64,000 bases of DNA from Sedimenticola_A sp040506895 (GTDB lineage: Bacteria; Pseudomonadota; Gammaproteobacteria; Chromatiales; Chromatiaceae), in NCBI GenBank assembly GCA_040506895.1, contig JBEVVY010000001.1:1116001-1180000 (forward strand), in the 5' to 3' direction. Of the stretch, positions 1-8,936 are shown piece after piece. Numbering within the stretch: position 1 is the first letter of the stretch; each line of letters opens with the position of its first letter. The position numbers and the translations under genes are program-made. The notes under the pieces are model-generated. The model made no database searches and was not told where the DNA came from. It saw nothing but the letters and a program-made list of their open reading frames with translations.

Positions 1-725
1 AGCCCCACCTCCGGAAACTCCTCGGCGAGCTCCTCGAGAGCAGTCCGGGCCTCTTCCAGTTTCAGGCCCCTCATATAGATCAGCTTGTAACCCTTTTTGA
101 TCGCTGCAATCGCATCCGCGCTGAAGTCCCTGCGCTTGAGACCCTCGGAGTTTATGCCATAGGGTTTCGCGGGGTGGCCGCTGACTGTGACATAGGGAGG
201 TATATCCTTGTTTACCGCCGAACCCATTGCACAGAAGCTGTGAGCCCCGATGTGGGAGAACTGGTGGGCAATGGTGAAGCCTCCGAGGATGGCCCAGTCA
301 TCCACCTGGACGTGTCCACCCAGGGAGGCGGCATTGGCCATGATCACGTTGTTGCCGATCTGGCAGTCGTGGGCCACGTGGGTATAGGCCATGAGCAGGT
401 TGTCATTGCCAATGCGGGTTGCCACCGCATCCTGCATGGTGCCCCGGTTGATGGTGGTGAACTCGCGTATCGTGTTGCGGTCACCAATCTCCAGCCGGGT
501 CGTCTCCCCTGCGTACTTTTTATCCTGGGGATCCTCGCCGACAGAAGCGAACTGGAAGATCCGGTTGTCGCAACCTATGCTGGTCTCGCCCCGGATCACG
601 ACATGGGGACCGATCTCTGTTCCCTTACCGATCCGTACACCCGGACCGATAACGGAGAAGGGCCCGACGCTGACGTCATCGTCAAGCTCGGCCTTGGGAT
701 CGATAACTGCGCGGGAATCGATCAA
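1..725 (-). CDS. lpxA: UDP-N-acetylglucosamine acyltransferase LpxA (3' end outside window)
   Basis: First step of lipid A synthesis: transfers a 3-hydroxyacyl chain from ACP to UDP-GlcNAc in the cytoplasm. The minus-strand frame reads from a TTG at 725-723 (LIDSRAVIDPKAELD, matching the usual LpxA N-terminus) through about 241 codons to the window edge, so the last few residues are missing. Left-handed beta-helix hexapeptide repeats run through the first two thirds. The segment THVAHDCQIGNN carries the expected catalytic His. The TTG start overlaps the fabZ stop, which indicates translational coupling. It is the last visible gene of bamA-skp-lpxD-fabZ-lpxA. The start is inferred from the overlap and the family N-terminus. 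Confidence 0.93.
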   Translation of the reverse strand, partial: MIDSRAVIDPKAELDDDVSVGPFSVIGPGVRIGKGTEIGPHVVIRGETSIGCDNRIFQFASVGEDPQDKKYAGETTRLEIGDRNTIREFTTINRGTMQDAVATRIGNDNLLMAYTHVAHDCQIGNNVIMANAASLGGHVQVDDWAILGGFTIAHQFSHIGAHSFCAMGSAVNKDIPPYVTVSGHPAKPYGINSEGLKRRDFSADAIAAIKKGYKLIYMRGLKLEEARTALEELAEEFPEVG

Positions 726-1171
726 TCGTTGAATTCCTTGGCGGTACACATTATATCTGCGGTCGCGGCAATCTTGCCGTCCACCTTCGCGGTGCATTTG
801 AAGACACCGATGCCCCGTTTCATGTTGATCAGCGTCACTTCGATCTGCAACTGATCGCCGGGCTCGACAGGGCGTTTGAACCTGGCCTTGTCGATACCCA
901 CGAAAAGGTAGAGAGAGTTCTCACCGACGGTGGATGGATCGGATTCCATGGCCAGCAGGCCTGTAGCCTGGGCCATCGCTTCGACGATCAGCACGCCGGG
1001 CATCACCGGGCGTATTGGAAAATGGCCATTGAAGAACGGTTCATTGATGCTGACGTTCTTGATGGCGAGAAGCCGCTTGTCTTTTTCAAACTCCAATACC
1101 CGGTCGATCAGCAGAAACGGGTAACGGTGAGGTAAAAGACGCATCACCTTGTGAATATCCATTGTGCTCAA
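722..1171 (-). CDS. fabZ: 3-hydroxyacyl-ACP dehydratase FabZ
   Basis: Dehydrates 3-hydroxyacyl-ACP in fatty-acid elongation and competes with LpxA/LpxD for the same substrates. The hot-dog fold is recognised from LLPHRYPFLLIDRV near the N-terminus and HFPIRPVMPGVLIVEAMAQ, with the catalytic His and Glu. The frame is open to 1216, but a TTG at 1171-1169 has a GGAGGGG ribosome-binding site at good spacing and gives 149 residues, the usual length; the longer ATG start would add 15 atypical residues. An ATG three codons further in (1162) is also possible. It lies between lpxD and lpxA. Confidence 0.95.
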   Translation of the reverse strand: MSTMDIHKVMRLLPHRYPFLLIDRVLEFEKDKRLLAIKNVSINEPFFNGHFPIRPVMPGVLIVEAMAQATGLLAMESDPSTVGENSLYLFVGIDKARFKRPVEPGDQLQIEVTLINMKRGIGVFKCTAKVDGKIAATADIMCTAKEFND

Positions 1172-1233
1172 AACTTCCCCTCCTGACGTGATTGTGCAAA
1201 CTCCATCACGCCGCACAAATCAAATGCTGATTA

Positions 1234-2280
1234 TCAATCTTCAGCGGGCGTTTCTTCGGCCAGCTGGGCCAGTTGTTTTTCCATCTTTTTCAGACGCTTG
1301 GCCATATCGTCCAACTGCCTTGCCCTGGCAATGGTCTTGCGCCACTGGGCATTGGGCGTGGCGGGCAGGTTGCCGCTGTAGAGACCAGGCTCCTTCACCG
1401 ATCGGCTGACCAGGCTCATGGCTGAAAAATGGGTATTGTCTCCCAGTTCGAGGTGTCCGACCACCACTACGCCACCACCGAAGGTACAGTGACTGCCGAT
1501 AGTTGTTGATCCGGCCACCCCTGTACAACCCGCCATGGCACTGTGGGCTCCCACATGAACGTTGTGCGCAATCTGTATCTGGTTATCCAGTTTCACACCG
1601 TCTTCCAGGATGGTATCGCGCAGAGCGCCGCGATCGATGGTGGTATTGGCCCCGATCTCAACGTCATCCCCCACGATCACGCTGCCCAGTTGCGGGACTT
1701 TCTCCCACACCCCGTTATCACTCGCGAATCCGAAACCGTCGCTGCCGATGACCGCCCCTGGATGGACGACGGCCCGCTTGCCGATCCTGCATGAGCTGCA
1801 GACCGTGACATTGGCCACCAGCCGGCTCCCCTCACCGACAACGGCCCCCTGCTCCAGTACGCAGCCTGGACCGATATAGGCCCCCGCACCGACCTTTGCG
1901 TTGGCTCCGATCACGGCACAGGGTCCGATAAATGCCTCTGCTGCGACCTCGGCAGCGTCATCGACAGATGCCGACGGATGAACACCGCCAACCACCTTGC
2001 TCTCGGGGTTCAGCAGCGCCGAAGCACGGGCATAGGCCAGGTAGGGATCTTTGCAGACGAGGGCATTTACAGGACAGCCCTCGGCGAACTCTTCGCCGAG
2101 AATGACGGCCGATGCATGGGTGTCTGCAAGATACTTCTGGTATTTTGTATTCGCCAGGAAACAGAGGGCACCTTCCCCTTCGGCATCCTGGATGGTATCC
2201 ACCCTGTCGATCAGGCAATCGGGATCACCATTCAACTGGGCGCCGAGCTTCCGGGCAAGCTCTTCCAGTCGGAAAGCCAT
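1234..2280 (-). CDS. lpxD: UDP-3-O-acylglucosamine N-acyltransferase LpxD
   Basis: Third step of lipid A synthesis: N-acylates UDP-3-O-acyl-glucosamine. The 348-residue protein has the N-terminal uridine-binding domain (about residues 1-100), then a long left-handed beta-helix of hexapeptide repeats, and a C-terminal helical tail rich in Lys and Gln. The segment IQIAHNVHVGAHSAMAGC holds the conserved catalytic His. Length and domain order are normal for the family. It starts 18 bp after the skp stop and is followed by fabZ in the same transcription unit. Confidence 0.96.
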   Translation of the reverse strand: MAFRLEELARKLGAQLNGDPDCLIDRVDTIQDAEGEGALCFLANTKYQKYLADTHASAVILGEEFAEGCPVNALVCKDPYLAYARASALLNPESKVVGGVHPSASVDDAAEVAAEAFIGPCAVIGANAKVGAGAYIGPGCVLEQGAVVGEGSRLVANVTVCSSCRIGKRAVVHPGAVIGSDGFGFASDNGVWEKVPQLGSVIVGDDVEIGANTTIDRGALRDTILEDGVKLDNQIQIAHNVHVGAHSAMAGCTGVAGSTTIGSHCTFGGGVVVVGHLELGDNTHFSAMSLVSRSVKEPGLYSGNLPATPNAQWRKTIARARQLDDMAKRLKKMEKQLAQLAEETPAED

Positions 2281-2298
2281 CGGTGCGTTTCCTGTCAG

Positions 2299-2820
2299 TT
2301 AGTTGCCGCCTGCAGCCTGGGCCTTGAGCCGGTCAAGAACCCTGTTGGTCAGATCCACACGGTTGCTGGCATAGACAATACCCTGGCTCAGGACCAGGTC
2401 CAGTTTCTCCTCGGCTGCCACCTGGTTCACCACCTCGGTGACGTACCTCAAGAGCTTGTTCAACTCCTCTGAACGGCGCAGGTTGAGATCCTCCCGGTAT
2501 TCATCCCGGGTGTTCTTGAGCTGGCGCTTGCGGGAACGGATATCCTGTTCCAGGCGTTTCACTTCTGAAGCGCTCATCACTGCGCTGTCGCGGGAAAGCT
2601 TGTCCTCGAGTTTCTTCAACTGCTTCTGCTTGGCGATCAGATCTTCGTTTCGGCGCTTGAACTCTCCTTCGAGCTCTTTCCTGACCTGGTCATACTGGGG
2701 GGATTTTTCCACCAGCTTGTTTGGGTTCACCACGCCAATACGGATACCCTCTGCCGATGCCATTCCACCCAGAGTGAGCAGACTTACCAATAGAACAAAC
2801 GCTGTCTTTTTCAAAGCCAT
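2299..2820 (-). CDS. skp: Periplasmic chaperone Skp/OmpH
   Basis: Periplasmic holdase that delivers unfolded outer-membrane proteins to the BAM complex. The 173-residue protein has a signal peptide (MALKKTAFVLLVSLL..., cleavage probably after ASA), then IGVVNPNKLVEKSP, typical of the OmpH family, and a long charged coiled-coil region rich in Lys, Arg and Glu (about 45-120). The start is 12 bp after the bamA stop, consistent with a bamA-skp operon. Confidence 0.93.
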   Translation of the reverse strand: MALKKTAFVLLVSLLTLGGMASAEGIRIGVVNPNKLVEKSPQYDQVRKELEGEFKRRNEDLIAKQKQLKKLEDKLSRDSAVMSASEVKRLEQDIRSRKRQLKNTRDEYREDLNLRRSEELNKLLRYVTEVVNQVAAEEKLDLVLSQGIVYASNRVDLTNRVLDRLKAQAAGGN

Positions 2821-2832
2821 TCTCCAAAGCTT

Positions 2833-5127
2833 TTAGAATGTCGTACCGAAAGTGAACTGAAAGCGTTCCACGTCGTCACTGCTCTTGTCATTGAGCGGCA
2901 AGCCGAAACTCATACCAAGTGCCCCCATGGGAGAGAGCCAGAGTGCGGATACACCCGTTGAGTAACGCAGTTCACCCAGATCAATTTCGTTGTCGCCGGA
3001 AGTATCATAAACGTTACCGGCATCCAGAAACCAACCCAACCTGACCGAGCGGTCCAGCAGCTTGATCCCGGGCTGGTAAAACAGTTCGGCATTTGCAATC
3101 AGCCTAAAGTTCCCTCCCAGGGGATCATTGTTGCTGTCCCTGGGTCCCAGGCTGTAGTCCTTGAAGCCGCGAACAGACTTCACACCACCGCCGAAATAGT
3201 TCTCCCAGTAAGGCAGGCGTGTCGTGCTGCCATAGACATCGCCATAACCGAGATCTGCAGAGAGAGCGAAGGAGGTTGCCTTGCTGACGGGAAAGTAACG
3301 CTTATGCTTGTACGAGATCTTGTAGTACTCGAGATCGCTGCCCGGGATGGTCGCACTGGCCCATAGCCGCTGAACGGACCCCTTGGTCGGCAGCAGCGCC
3401 GAGTCACGGGAATCCCGGGTCCAGTTTGCGCCCAGCTTGAAGTCGACGAAACTGTCACCGTTGTCCGTTCTGAACCGGCTGATTTCGCTGGATGCCGTGG
3501 AAGCCACCTTGTAGTCGGTACCGACCAGGTCAAAGGTGATGCCCACCCTTTCCGTCTCAGAAATGGGGATACCGAAATTGACCCCGGCGACGGCCGTGTC
3601 GGTCAGGTACTTGGCGGTATCCACCTCGTCGAAGTCGGCCGCCCTGTAACTGAGGGTGAATCCCCGGCTGATACCGTCGACCGTGTAGTAGGGGTTGGTA
3701 TAGCCAAGGGTGTAGTTGGTGTTGGCTTCACTGTTGTCGAAACCGATGTTCACCCGTTTGCCGGTACCGAGAAAGTTCCGCTGGGAGATACTGGTGGTAA
3801 ACACCAGGCCGGAGGACTGGGAGTAACCGAGACCGGCCAGCAGGTTGCCCATGGGCTTCTCGATAACCGAGACATTCACATCCACCTGGTCCGTGGAACC
3901 GGGAACCGCCGGCGTCTCGATGTTCACTTCGTCGAAGTATCCCAGGGTCTGCAGGCGTTCACGGGAACGGGTGACCAGTGCACGCGAGAACCAGGCGGAT
4001 TCCATCTGGCGCATCTCCCGGCGCAGCACCTCGTCGCGGGTCTCGTTGTTGCCACGCATGTTGATACGGCGGACATAGACGCGTTTACCCGGGTCGATGA
4101 AGTAGGTGATCCCCACCTGGCGGTTCTCTTCATCGATTTCCGGGATGCTGTTGACGTTGGCGAAGGCGTATCCCTTGTTGCCCAGCAGGTCGGTGATGCG
4201 CTCGGAACTGCCGATGACCGACTTGCGGGAAAAGACTTCGCCGCGCGCGAGATGGATCAGCGGAAACAGCTCCTCTTTCTCGGCACCGAGTTCCCCTGCA
4301 AGCTTGATGTCACTGATGGTATAGACATCCCCTTCCGCGATGTTCACCGTCACATAGATATCATTCTTGTCCGGCGTGATGGAGACCTGGGTGGAGGTGA
4401 TCTTGAAGTTGATATAGCCGCGATCGAGATAGAAGGTACGCAGTTTTTCCAGGTCACCCGAGAGCTTCTGCCTGGAGTACTGGTCGTTCTTGCTGATGGT
4501 GGAAAAGAATCCACTGGGGGCGAGGGTGAACTCGTCCAGAAGATCCTCCTCATCGAAAGAGTCGTTGCCGATGATATTGATCTTGCGGATGCGGGCGGTC
4601 TCACCCTCCGAGATCGAGATACTCACGCCGACCCTGTTGCGCTCCAGGGGAGAGACCGTCGACTCCAGTTTCACGCCGTATTTACCCTGGCTGAAGTACT
4701 GGCGACGCAACTCCTGTTCGATCTTGTCGAGGATGGAACGGTTGAAGACACGCCCCTCGGCGAGACCGATATCCTTGAGAGCCAGCAGCAACTGCTCGGT
4801 CTCCAGGGAGTCGTTACCGCTGATATCGATTTTGGCGATTGCCGGGCGCTCGCTGACGAAGATGATCAGTACATCATCCTCGCGTTCCAGGCGGATATCC
4901 TTGAAAAAGCCGGTTTTGTAGAGAGACTTGATTATCCCGGGGGTCTCGTCTGCATCGATCTTCTCCCCGATCTTCACCGGGAGGTAATTGAACACGGTTC
5001 CCGCCGAAATCCGCTGCAGACCTTCAACCCGGATATCCCGGATCACAAACGTGTCAGCGAACACCAGCAGTGGCTGCAGGATCAGCAGCACAAAACAGAG
5101 CTGGAACAACCTGGTAACAGAATTCAT
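2833..5127 (-). CDS. bamA: Outer membrane protein assembly factor BamA
   Basis: Central subunit of the BAM machine that inserts beta-barrel proteins into the outer membrane. From the ATG at 5127-5125 the 764-residue protein begins with a signal peptide (MNSVTRLFQLCFVLL..., cleaved near VFA), followed by DTFVIRDIRVEGLQRI, the usual start of POTRA 1. Five POTRA repeats fill about residues 25-420. A C-terminal 16-strand barrel follows, with the conserved VRGF motif (SVRGFKDYSLGPRD) and a terminal Phe. The frame is open upstream to 5172, but that start would place 15 charged residues before the signal peptide, so the internal ATG is preferred. Confidence 0.96.
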   Translation of the reverse strand: MNSVTRLFQLCFVLLILQPLLVFADTFVIRDIRVEGLQRISAGTVFNYLPVKIGEKIDADETPGIIKSLYKTGFFKDIRLEREDDVLIIFVSERPAIAKIDISGNDSLETEQLLLALKDIGLAEGRVFNRSILDKIEQELRRQYFSQGKYGVKLESTVSPLERNRVGVSISISEGETARIRKINIIGNDSFDEEDLLDEFTLAPSGFFSTISKNDQYSRQKLSGDLEKLRTFYLDRGYINFKITSTQVSITPDKNDIYVTVNIAEGDVYTISDIKLAGELGAEKEELFPLIHLARGEVFSRKSVIGSSERITDLLGNKGYAFANVNSIPEIDEENRQVGITYFIDPGKRVYVRRINMRGNNETRDEVLRREMRQMESAWFSRALVTRSRERLQTLGYFDEVNIETPAVPGSTDQVDVNVSVIEKPMGNLLAGLGYSQSSGLVFTTSISQRNFLGTGKRVNIGFDNSEANTNYTLGYTNPYYTVDGISRGFTLSYRAADFDEVDTAKYLTDTAVAGVNFGIPISETERVGITFDLVGTDYKVASTASSEISRFRTDNGDSFVDFKLGANWTRDSRDSALLPTKGSVQRLWASATIPGSDLEYYKISYKHKRYFPVSKATSFALSADLGYGDVYGSTTRLPYWENYFGGGVKSVRGFKDYSLGPRDSNNDPLGGNFRLIANAELFYQPGIKLLDRSVRLGWFLDAGNVYDTSGDNEIDLGELRYSTGVSALWLSPMGALGMSFGLPLNDKSSDDVERFQFTFGTTF

Positions 5128-5560
5128 GTTTTTCGTTATATCTGCCTGATTTTTATTGATTTCTTCAGCCAAAACAGTGGCTGCCTCACATCCCTGTAAC
5201 GAAGCTGGCTGACAGTCTGTTCAAAACAGCCGATGCCCGTCAACGCCTTCCGCCACACAAAGATTCCCTAGGGCCTGTTTACAACTATGCGGATATTCAT
5301 CGACGGAGACCATTTTTTCGCAGGACAAGGCGCACTGAGCGCCGTGTACCTGCCGTACATAAGCGAAAGTGCAACGCGGTCATGCGGGAAAATGGTCCCG
5401 TCCCTCCGGGTTGGCCCTCAAATGAGCCCATTCAGCGTTGCGCATCGCTTATTTGGAACAACCAAACTGCACTCTGCGCGCCTTGCCTGAGCTCATTTGA
5501 GGGCCAACGATGGGTATCCGCATAGTGTAAACAGGCCCTAGTATAAATAATCTTCCCTCA
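5128..5560. other. bamA-rseP intergenic region, largely a MITE
   Basis: This 433-bp gap separates rseP from bamA, which lie close together in many gammaproteobacteria. Most of it is the inverted-repeat element at 5268-5541. The remaining 140 bp before bamA holds no gene; it must contain the bamA ribosome-binding site and possibly a promoter, but I cannot point to a clear one. Confidence 0.6.
5268..5541. mobile_element. MITE-like element with terminal inverted repeats (274 bp)
   Basis: The ends are inverted repeats. Left 5268-5295 begins CTAGGGCCTGTTTACA and right 5515-5541 ends TGTAAACAGGCCCTAG; about 27 bp match with a single-base indel. A second, nested perfect inverted repeat of 18 bp lies at 5410-5427 (GTTGGCCCTCAAATGAGC) and 5491-5508. 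No transposase is encoded; the short open frame inside has no recognisable motif. TA at both edges could be a 2-bp target duplication. A non-autonomous transposon moved in trans is the simplest reading. The GGGCCTGTT-type end and TA target suggest the IS5 group, but that is a guess. Confidence 0.8.
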
Positions 5561-6925
5561 CTATCCCAGCAGGCGGGCCAGGTCCACGTAGAATGCCAGA
5601 CCCATCAGTGCGAGCAAGATCAGCATGCCGATCTTCTGGCTCTGGATCTGGGCCTCCTCGGACATCGGGCTCCCCTTGACCGCCTCGACCAGGAAGAACA
5701 GCAGGTGACCGCCATCCAGCACCGGGATCGGCAGCAGGTTGATCACACCCAAGCTGATACTGATCAGGGCGAGAAACTTCAGGAAGTAGACCAGGCCGTA
5801 ACTGGCGGTCTTACCCGCGGTCTGGGCTATCGAGATGGGGCCGCTGAGATTCTTCACCGAGGCCTCGCCAGTGATCATTCTTCCCAGTGTCCTGAGCATG
5901 AACAGGGACATGTCCCAGGTCTTTACGACCGCCTCACCAACAGCCTCGACCGGACCGTAGCGCACCTCGGTACGGTACTCATCGTAGAGACCTTCGGGTA
6001 TATGCACCCCGGCACCGATCCTGCCGATGAACTTTCCATCCACCTGCTGACTGCCTACCAGCATCTCGAGGGGAACCTGTCTGCCATCACGCTCCAACTC
6101 GAGCTGGACACGCTTCCCCGCATGGTCTCTTATGTAGGTGACGAATTCGTTCCATTCGGAGAGCGATACCCCATCGGCTGCCAGAACCAGGTCACCGCTT
6201 TGCAGGCCGGCGTTGGCAGCCGCCTCCCCGGGTACGATTTCGCCGATCACCGGTGCCACCCTGGGCCGTTTCGGTGTCAATCCTAAACCCTGCAGCAGGT
6301 TGCCGTTTTCACCGAGCCCGAGCAGTACATCTCCCGGCAGCTGGCGTATCTCCTCGAAGCCGTCATCGGTGGTCACGACCACCTCCAGCTGGGAGTCGCT
6401 GTCGGCCTGTGAAAGAAAGGCAAAGACCGCGCTTTCCCAGGTCGGTGTCTTCCGCCCGCCGATGGAGACCAGCAGGTCACCCCCGCGGAAACCGGCGGTT
6501 TCGGCGACGGATTCCGCCCTGACATCGCCGATCAGCGGCCGTGTGCCGCTGTCACCCGTCACCAGGATGGCCCAGAAGGCGAAAATCGCGAACAGGAAAT
6601 TGAACAAGGGGCCCGCGGCGACAATGGCGGTTCGCGACAGCAGGGGCTTGCGGTTGAAGGCCCTGTCCCTCTCCTCTTCCGGCACCTCCTCCTCGCGCTC
6701 GTCGAGCATTTTCACGTAGCCGCCCAGAGGGATGGCCGCGATAACGTACTCAGTGGCGTCTTTCGCCCCCGTACGCTGCCATAGCGCCTTGCCGAAGCCG
6801 ATGGAGAAGCGCAGCACCTTCACATCGAGCTTGCGGGCGACCCAGAAGTGCCCGAACTCGTGCACGGTGATCAGCACACCCAGTGCGACGATGAAGGATG
6901 CGATTGTGAAAAGCAGGGAATCCAT
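5561..6925 (-). CDS. rseP: Site-2 zinc metalloprotease RseP
   Basis: Inner-membrane intramembrane protease that cleaves anti-sigma factors such as RseA and remnant signal peptides. The 454-residue protein has the zinc motif HEFGH at residues 22-26 in the first membrane helix, two central periplasmic PDZ domains (about 110-290), and the second active-site motif NLLPIPVLDGGH near residue 400. It follows dxr by 8 bp on the same strand. It could in principle process the ECF anti-sigma factor at 53408-54088, which is inference only. Confidence 0.96.
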   Translation of the reverse strand: MDSLLFTIASFIVALGVLITVHEFGHFWVARKLDVKVLRFSIGFGKALWQRTGAKDATEYVIAAIPLGGYVKMLDEREEEVPEEERDRAFNRKPLLSRTAIVAAGPLFNFLFAIFAFWAILVTGDSGTRPLIGDVRAESVAETAGFRGGDLLVSIGGRKTPTWESAVFAFLSQADSDSQLEVVVTTDDGFEEIRQLPGDVLLGLGENGNLLQGLGLTPKRPRVAPVIGEIVPGEAAANAGLQSGDLVLAADGVSLSEWNEFVTYIRDHAGKRVQLELERDGRQVPLEMLVGSQQVDGKFIGRIGAGVHIPEGLYDEYRTEVRYGPVEAVGEAVVKTWDMSLFMLRTLGRMITGEASVKNLSGPISIAQTAGKTASYGLVYFLKFLALISISLGVINLLPIPVLDGGHLLFFLVEAVKGSPMSEEAQIQSQKIGMLILLALMGLAFYVDLARLLG

Positions 6926-6933
6926 ACCGAAAA

Positions 6934-8115
6934 TCAGACCAGGGCTGCCACGGTTTGTTCCGCCACGGCCCTGGCCTCGCGGTCGGCATCCAGCAGCACC
7001 TCCAGGTTGCCTGCGCTGTCTGACGGCAGGCGCTCCAGGGTGGATTCGATCACCTGCGGGATGGCGGTGAAACCGAGCCTGCCCTCGAGAAAAGAGGCCA
7101 CCGCAACCTCGTTGGCCGCATTGAGCACGGCGGGGGCCGTACCGCCCGTCTCCACCGCCCTGTAGGCCAGCGCCAGGCAGGGAAAGCGCTGCATATCCGG
7201 GGGTTCGAAATCGAGCCTGGCCACGTCGAACAGGTCCAGGCTGGAGACACCGGAGTCGATACGCTCAGGCCAGGCCAGTGCATGGGCAATGGGGGTGCGC
7301 ATATCGGGATTGCCCAGTTGCGCCAGAACGGAACCGTCGACGTACTCCACCAGGGAGTGGATGACACTCTGGGGATGCAGAACCACCTGGATCCTGTCAG
7401 GCGAGGTATGGAAGAGCCAGCAGGCCTCGATCACCTCCAGCCCCTTGTTCATCATGGTTGCGGAGTCCACCGAGATCTTTCGTCCCATATCCCAGTTGGG
7501 GTGGGCACAGGCCTGCTCGGGGGTGACATCCTTCAACGCTTCGGCCGGCGTCTGCCTGAAGGGCCCGCCCGATGCCGTCAGCAGAATCCGTCTCACCCCG
7601 ACCTGGTCGAGTCCCCTGTCGAACTCCCCCGGCATACACTGAAAAACCGCGTTGTGCTCGCTGTCGATGGGCAGGATCAGCGAACCGTGCCGCTCGGCCT
7701 CCTGCATGAACAGTTCACCGGAGACCACCAGCGCCTCCTTGTTGGCCAGCAGGATACGTTTCCCGGCACGCACCGCCGCCAGGGTTGGCAGCAGGCCCGC
7801 GGCACCGACGATGGCAGCCATCACGTAATCCACCTCCGGATGCCCCGCTACCGCCTCGAGACCCTCAACCCCCGCCAGAACTTCAATATCCAGCCCGGCA
7901 TCGCGTAATTTCACTTCAAGACTGGCGGCCGCTTCAGGGTCTGCCATGACCGCATAGGCCGGCCTGAACGCCAGGCACTGGGCGAAGATGCCATCGACAT
8001 CGCTGTTCGCCGTAAGCGCCACGATTCTGTAACGGTCGGGGTGTCGCGAGACCACATCCAGGGTGCTGACGCCGATGGATCCGGTGGAGCCCAGAACTGT
8101 CAATCCGATCATCAC
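6934..8115 (-). CDS. dxr: 1-deoxy-D-xylulose 5-phosphate reductoisomerase
   Basis: Second step of the MEP isoprenoid pathway, making 2-C-methyl-D-erythritol 4-phosphate with NADPH. The 393-residue protein carries the N-terminal NADPH-binding motif GSTGSIG at residues 9-15. The central catalytic region includes SEHNAVFQ, and the metal-binding and flexible-loop region includes GRKISVDSATMMNKGLEVIEA. Length is standard. The start overlaps the cdsA stop by 4 bp, so translation is probably coupled. Either of the first two Met codons could initiate. Confidence 0.96.
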   Translation of the reverse strand: MMIGLTVLGSTGSIGVSTLDVVSRHPDRYRIVALTANSDVDGIFAQCLAFRPAYAVMADPEAAASLEVKLRDAGLDIEVLAGVEGLEAVAGHPEVDYVMAAIVGAAGLLPTLAAVRAGKRILLANKEALVVSGELFMQEAERHGSLILPIDSEHNAVFQCMPGEFDRGLDQVGVRRILLTASGGPFRQTPAEALKDVTPEQACAHPNWDMGRKISVDSATMMNKGLEVIEACWLFHTSPDRIQVVLHPQSVIHSLVEYVDGSVLAQLGNPDMRTPIAHALAWPERIDSGVSSLDLFDVARLDFEPPDMQRFPCLALAYRAVETGGTAPAVLNAANEVAVASFLEGRLGFTAIPQVIESTLERLPSDSAGNLEVLLDADREARAVAEQTVAALV

Positions 8116-8930
8116 GCGCCTCCCAACAACATCAGGCCAAAAGCGAACAGCGGAGCCACCGCGAGCATGCTGTCGATGCGATCGAGCACACCGCCGTGAC
8201 CCGGCAGTATGTTTCCACTGTCCTTTATACCGGCCTGTCGCTTCAGCAGGCTCTCGAACAGGTCTCCGACCACCGACACAAGGCAGAGCAGCAGACAGAA
8301 CAGGACCAGTACCGGGAGCGGACCCAGTTCCGGGGCGTACCAGGCCAGCAAGACGCCCCAGAGGGCACTCCCCGCCAGCGCACCGTAAACCCCCTCACGG
8401 GTTTTTCCGGGACTGATATGCGGTGCCAGCTTTACCCTGCCCCAGCGTCTGCCCGCAAAGTAAGCGCCGCTGTCCGCCACCCAGGTGAGGGTCATGGAAA
8501 AGAGCAGCAGTACCGGGCCCTTCTCTCCGAAGCCGTGGATCGAAACCAATGCAGCCCAGGCGGGCACCAGTACCAGGACACCCAGAACCGCCTTGACGAA
8601 AACCGAGTCGAAAACCCGCCGCTCGGGGCGATACCTGACCAGGATCACCGTAACGACAAGCCACCAGAGAGAGGCAGCGGCAAACAGCGCCAGGGCCATT
8701 GCCGGCCGCTGAATCAGCCAGTAGGCACCCGAAATACCAGCTGTCAGCGTAATGAAGAAGAGCAGCCGGTCACGGAAACGGCACAATCCTGCGAGCGGCG
8801 CCCACTCCCAGGCCGCCAGCAGTACGATCAGCGCAAACAGCGCTGCAAGGGTCGGTGTCTGCAGGTAGAGCACCCCGGTTATCACCAGGGGAATCAGTAT
8901 CAGGGCAGTAATGACTCGTTGCAGCAGCAT
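8112..8930 (-). CDS. cdsA: Phosphatidate cytidylyltransferase
   Basis: Makes CDP-diacylglycerol from phosphatidic acid and CTP at the inner membrane, the entry to phospholipid synthesis. The 272-residue protein is strongly hydrophobic with about eight membrane segments. It has the family signature near the C-terminus (DLFESLLKRQAGIKDSGNILPGHGG, then DRIDS) with the catalytic Asp residues. It sits between uppS (6-bp gap) and dxr (4-bp overlap), the normal gammaproteobacterial order. Confidence 0.95.
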   Translation of the reverse strand: MLLQRVITALILIPLVITGVLYLQTPTLAALFALIVLLAAWEWAPLAGLCRFRDRLLFFITLTAGISGAYWLIQRPAMALALFAAASLWWLVVTVILVRYRPERRVFDSVFVKAVLGVLVLVPAWAALVSIHGFGEKGPVLLLFSMTLTWVADSGAYFAGRRWGRVKLAPHISPGKTREGVYGALAGSALWGVLLAWYAPELGPLPVLVLFCLLLCLVSVVGDLFESLLKRQAGIKDSGNILPGHGGVLDRIDSMLAVAPLFAFGLMLLGGA

Positions 8931-8936
8931 ATTCGT

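Noticed and set aside
5287..5490. 67-codon open frame inside the first MITE
   Set aside because: No similarity to transposases, no ribosome-binding site, and it spans only repeat-derived DNA.
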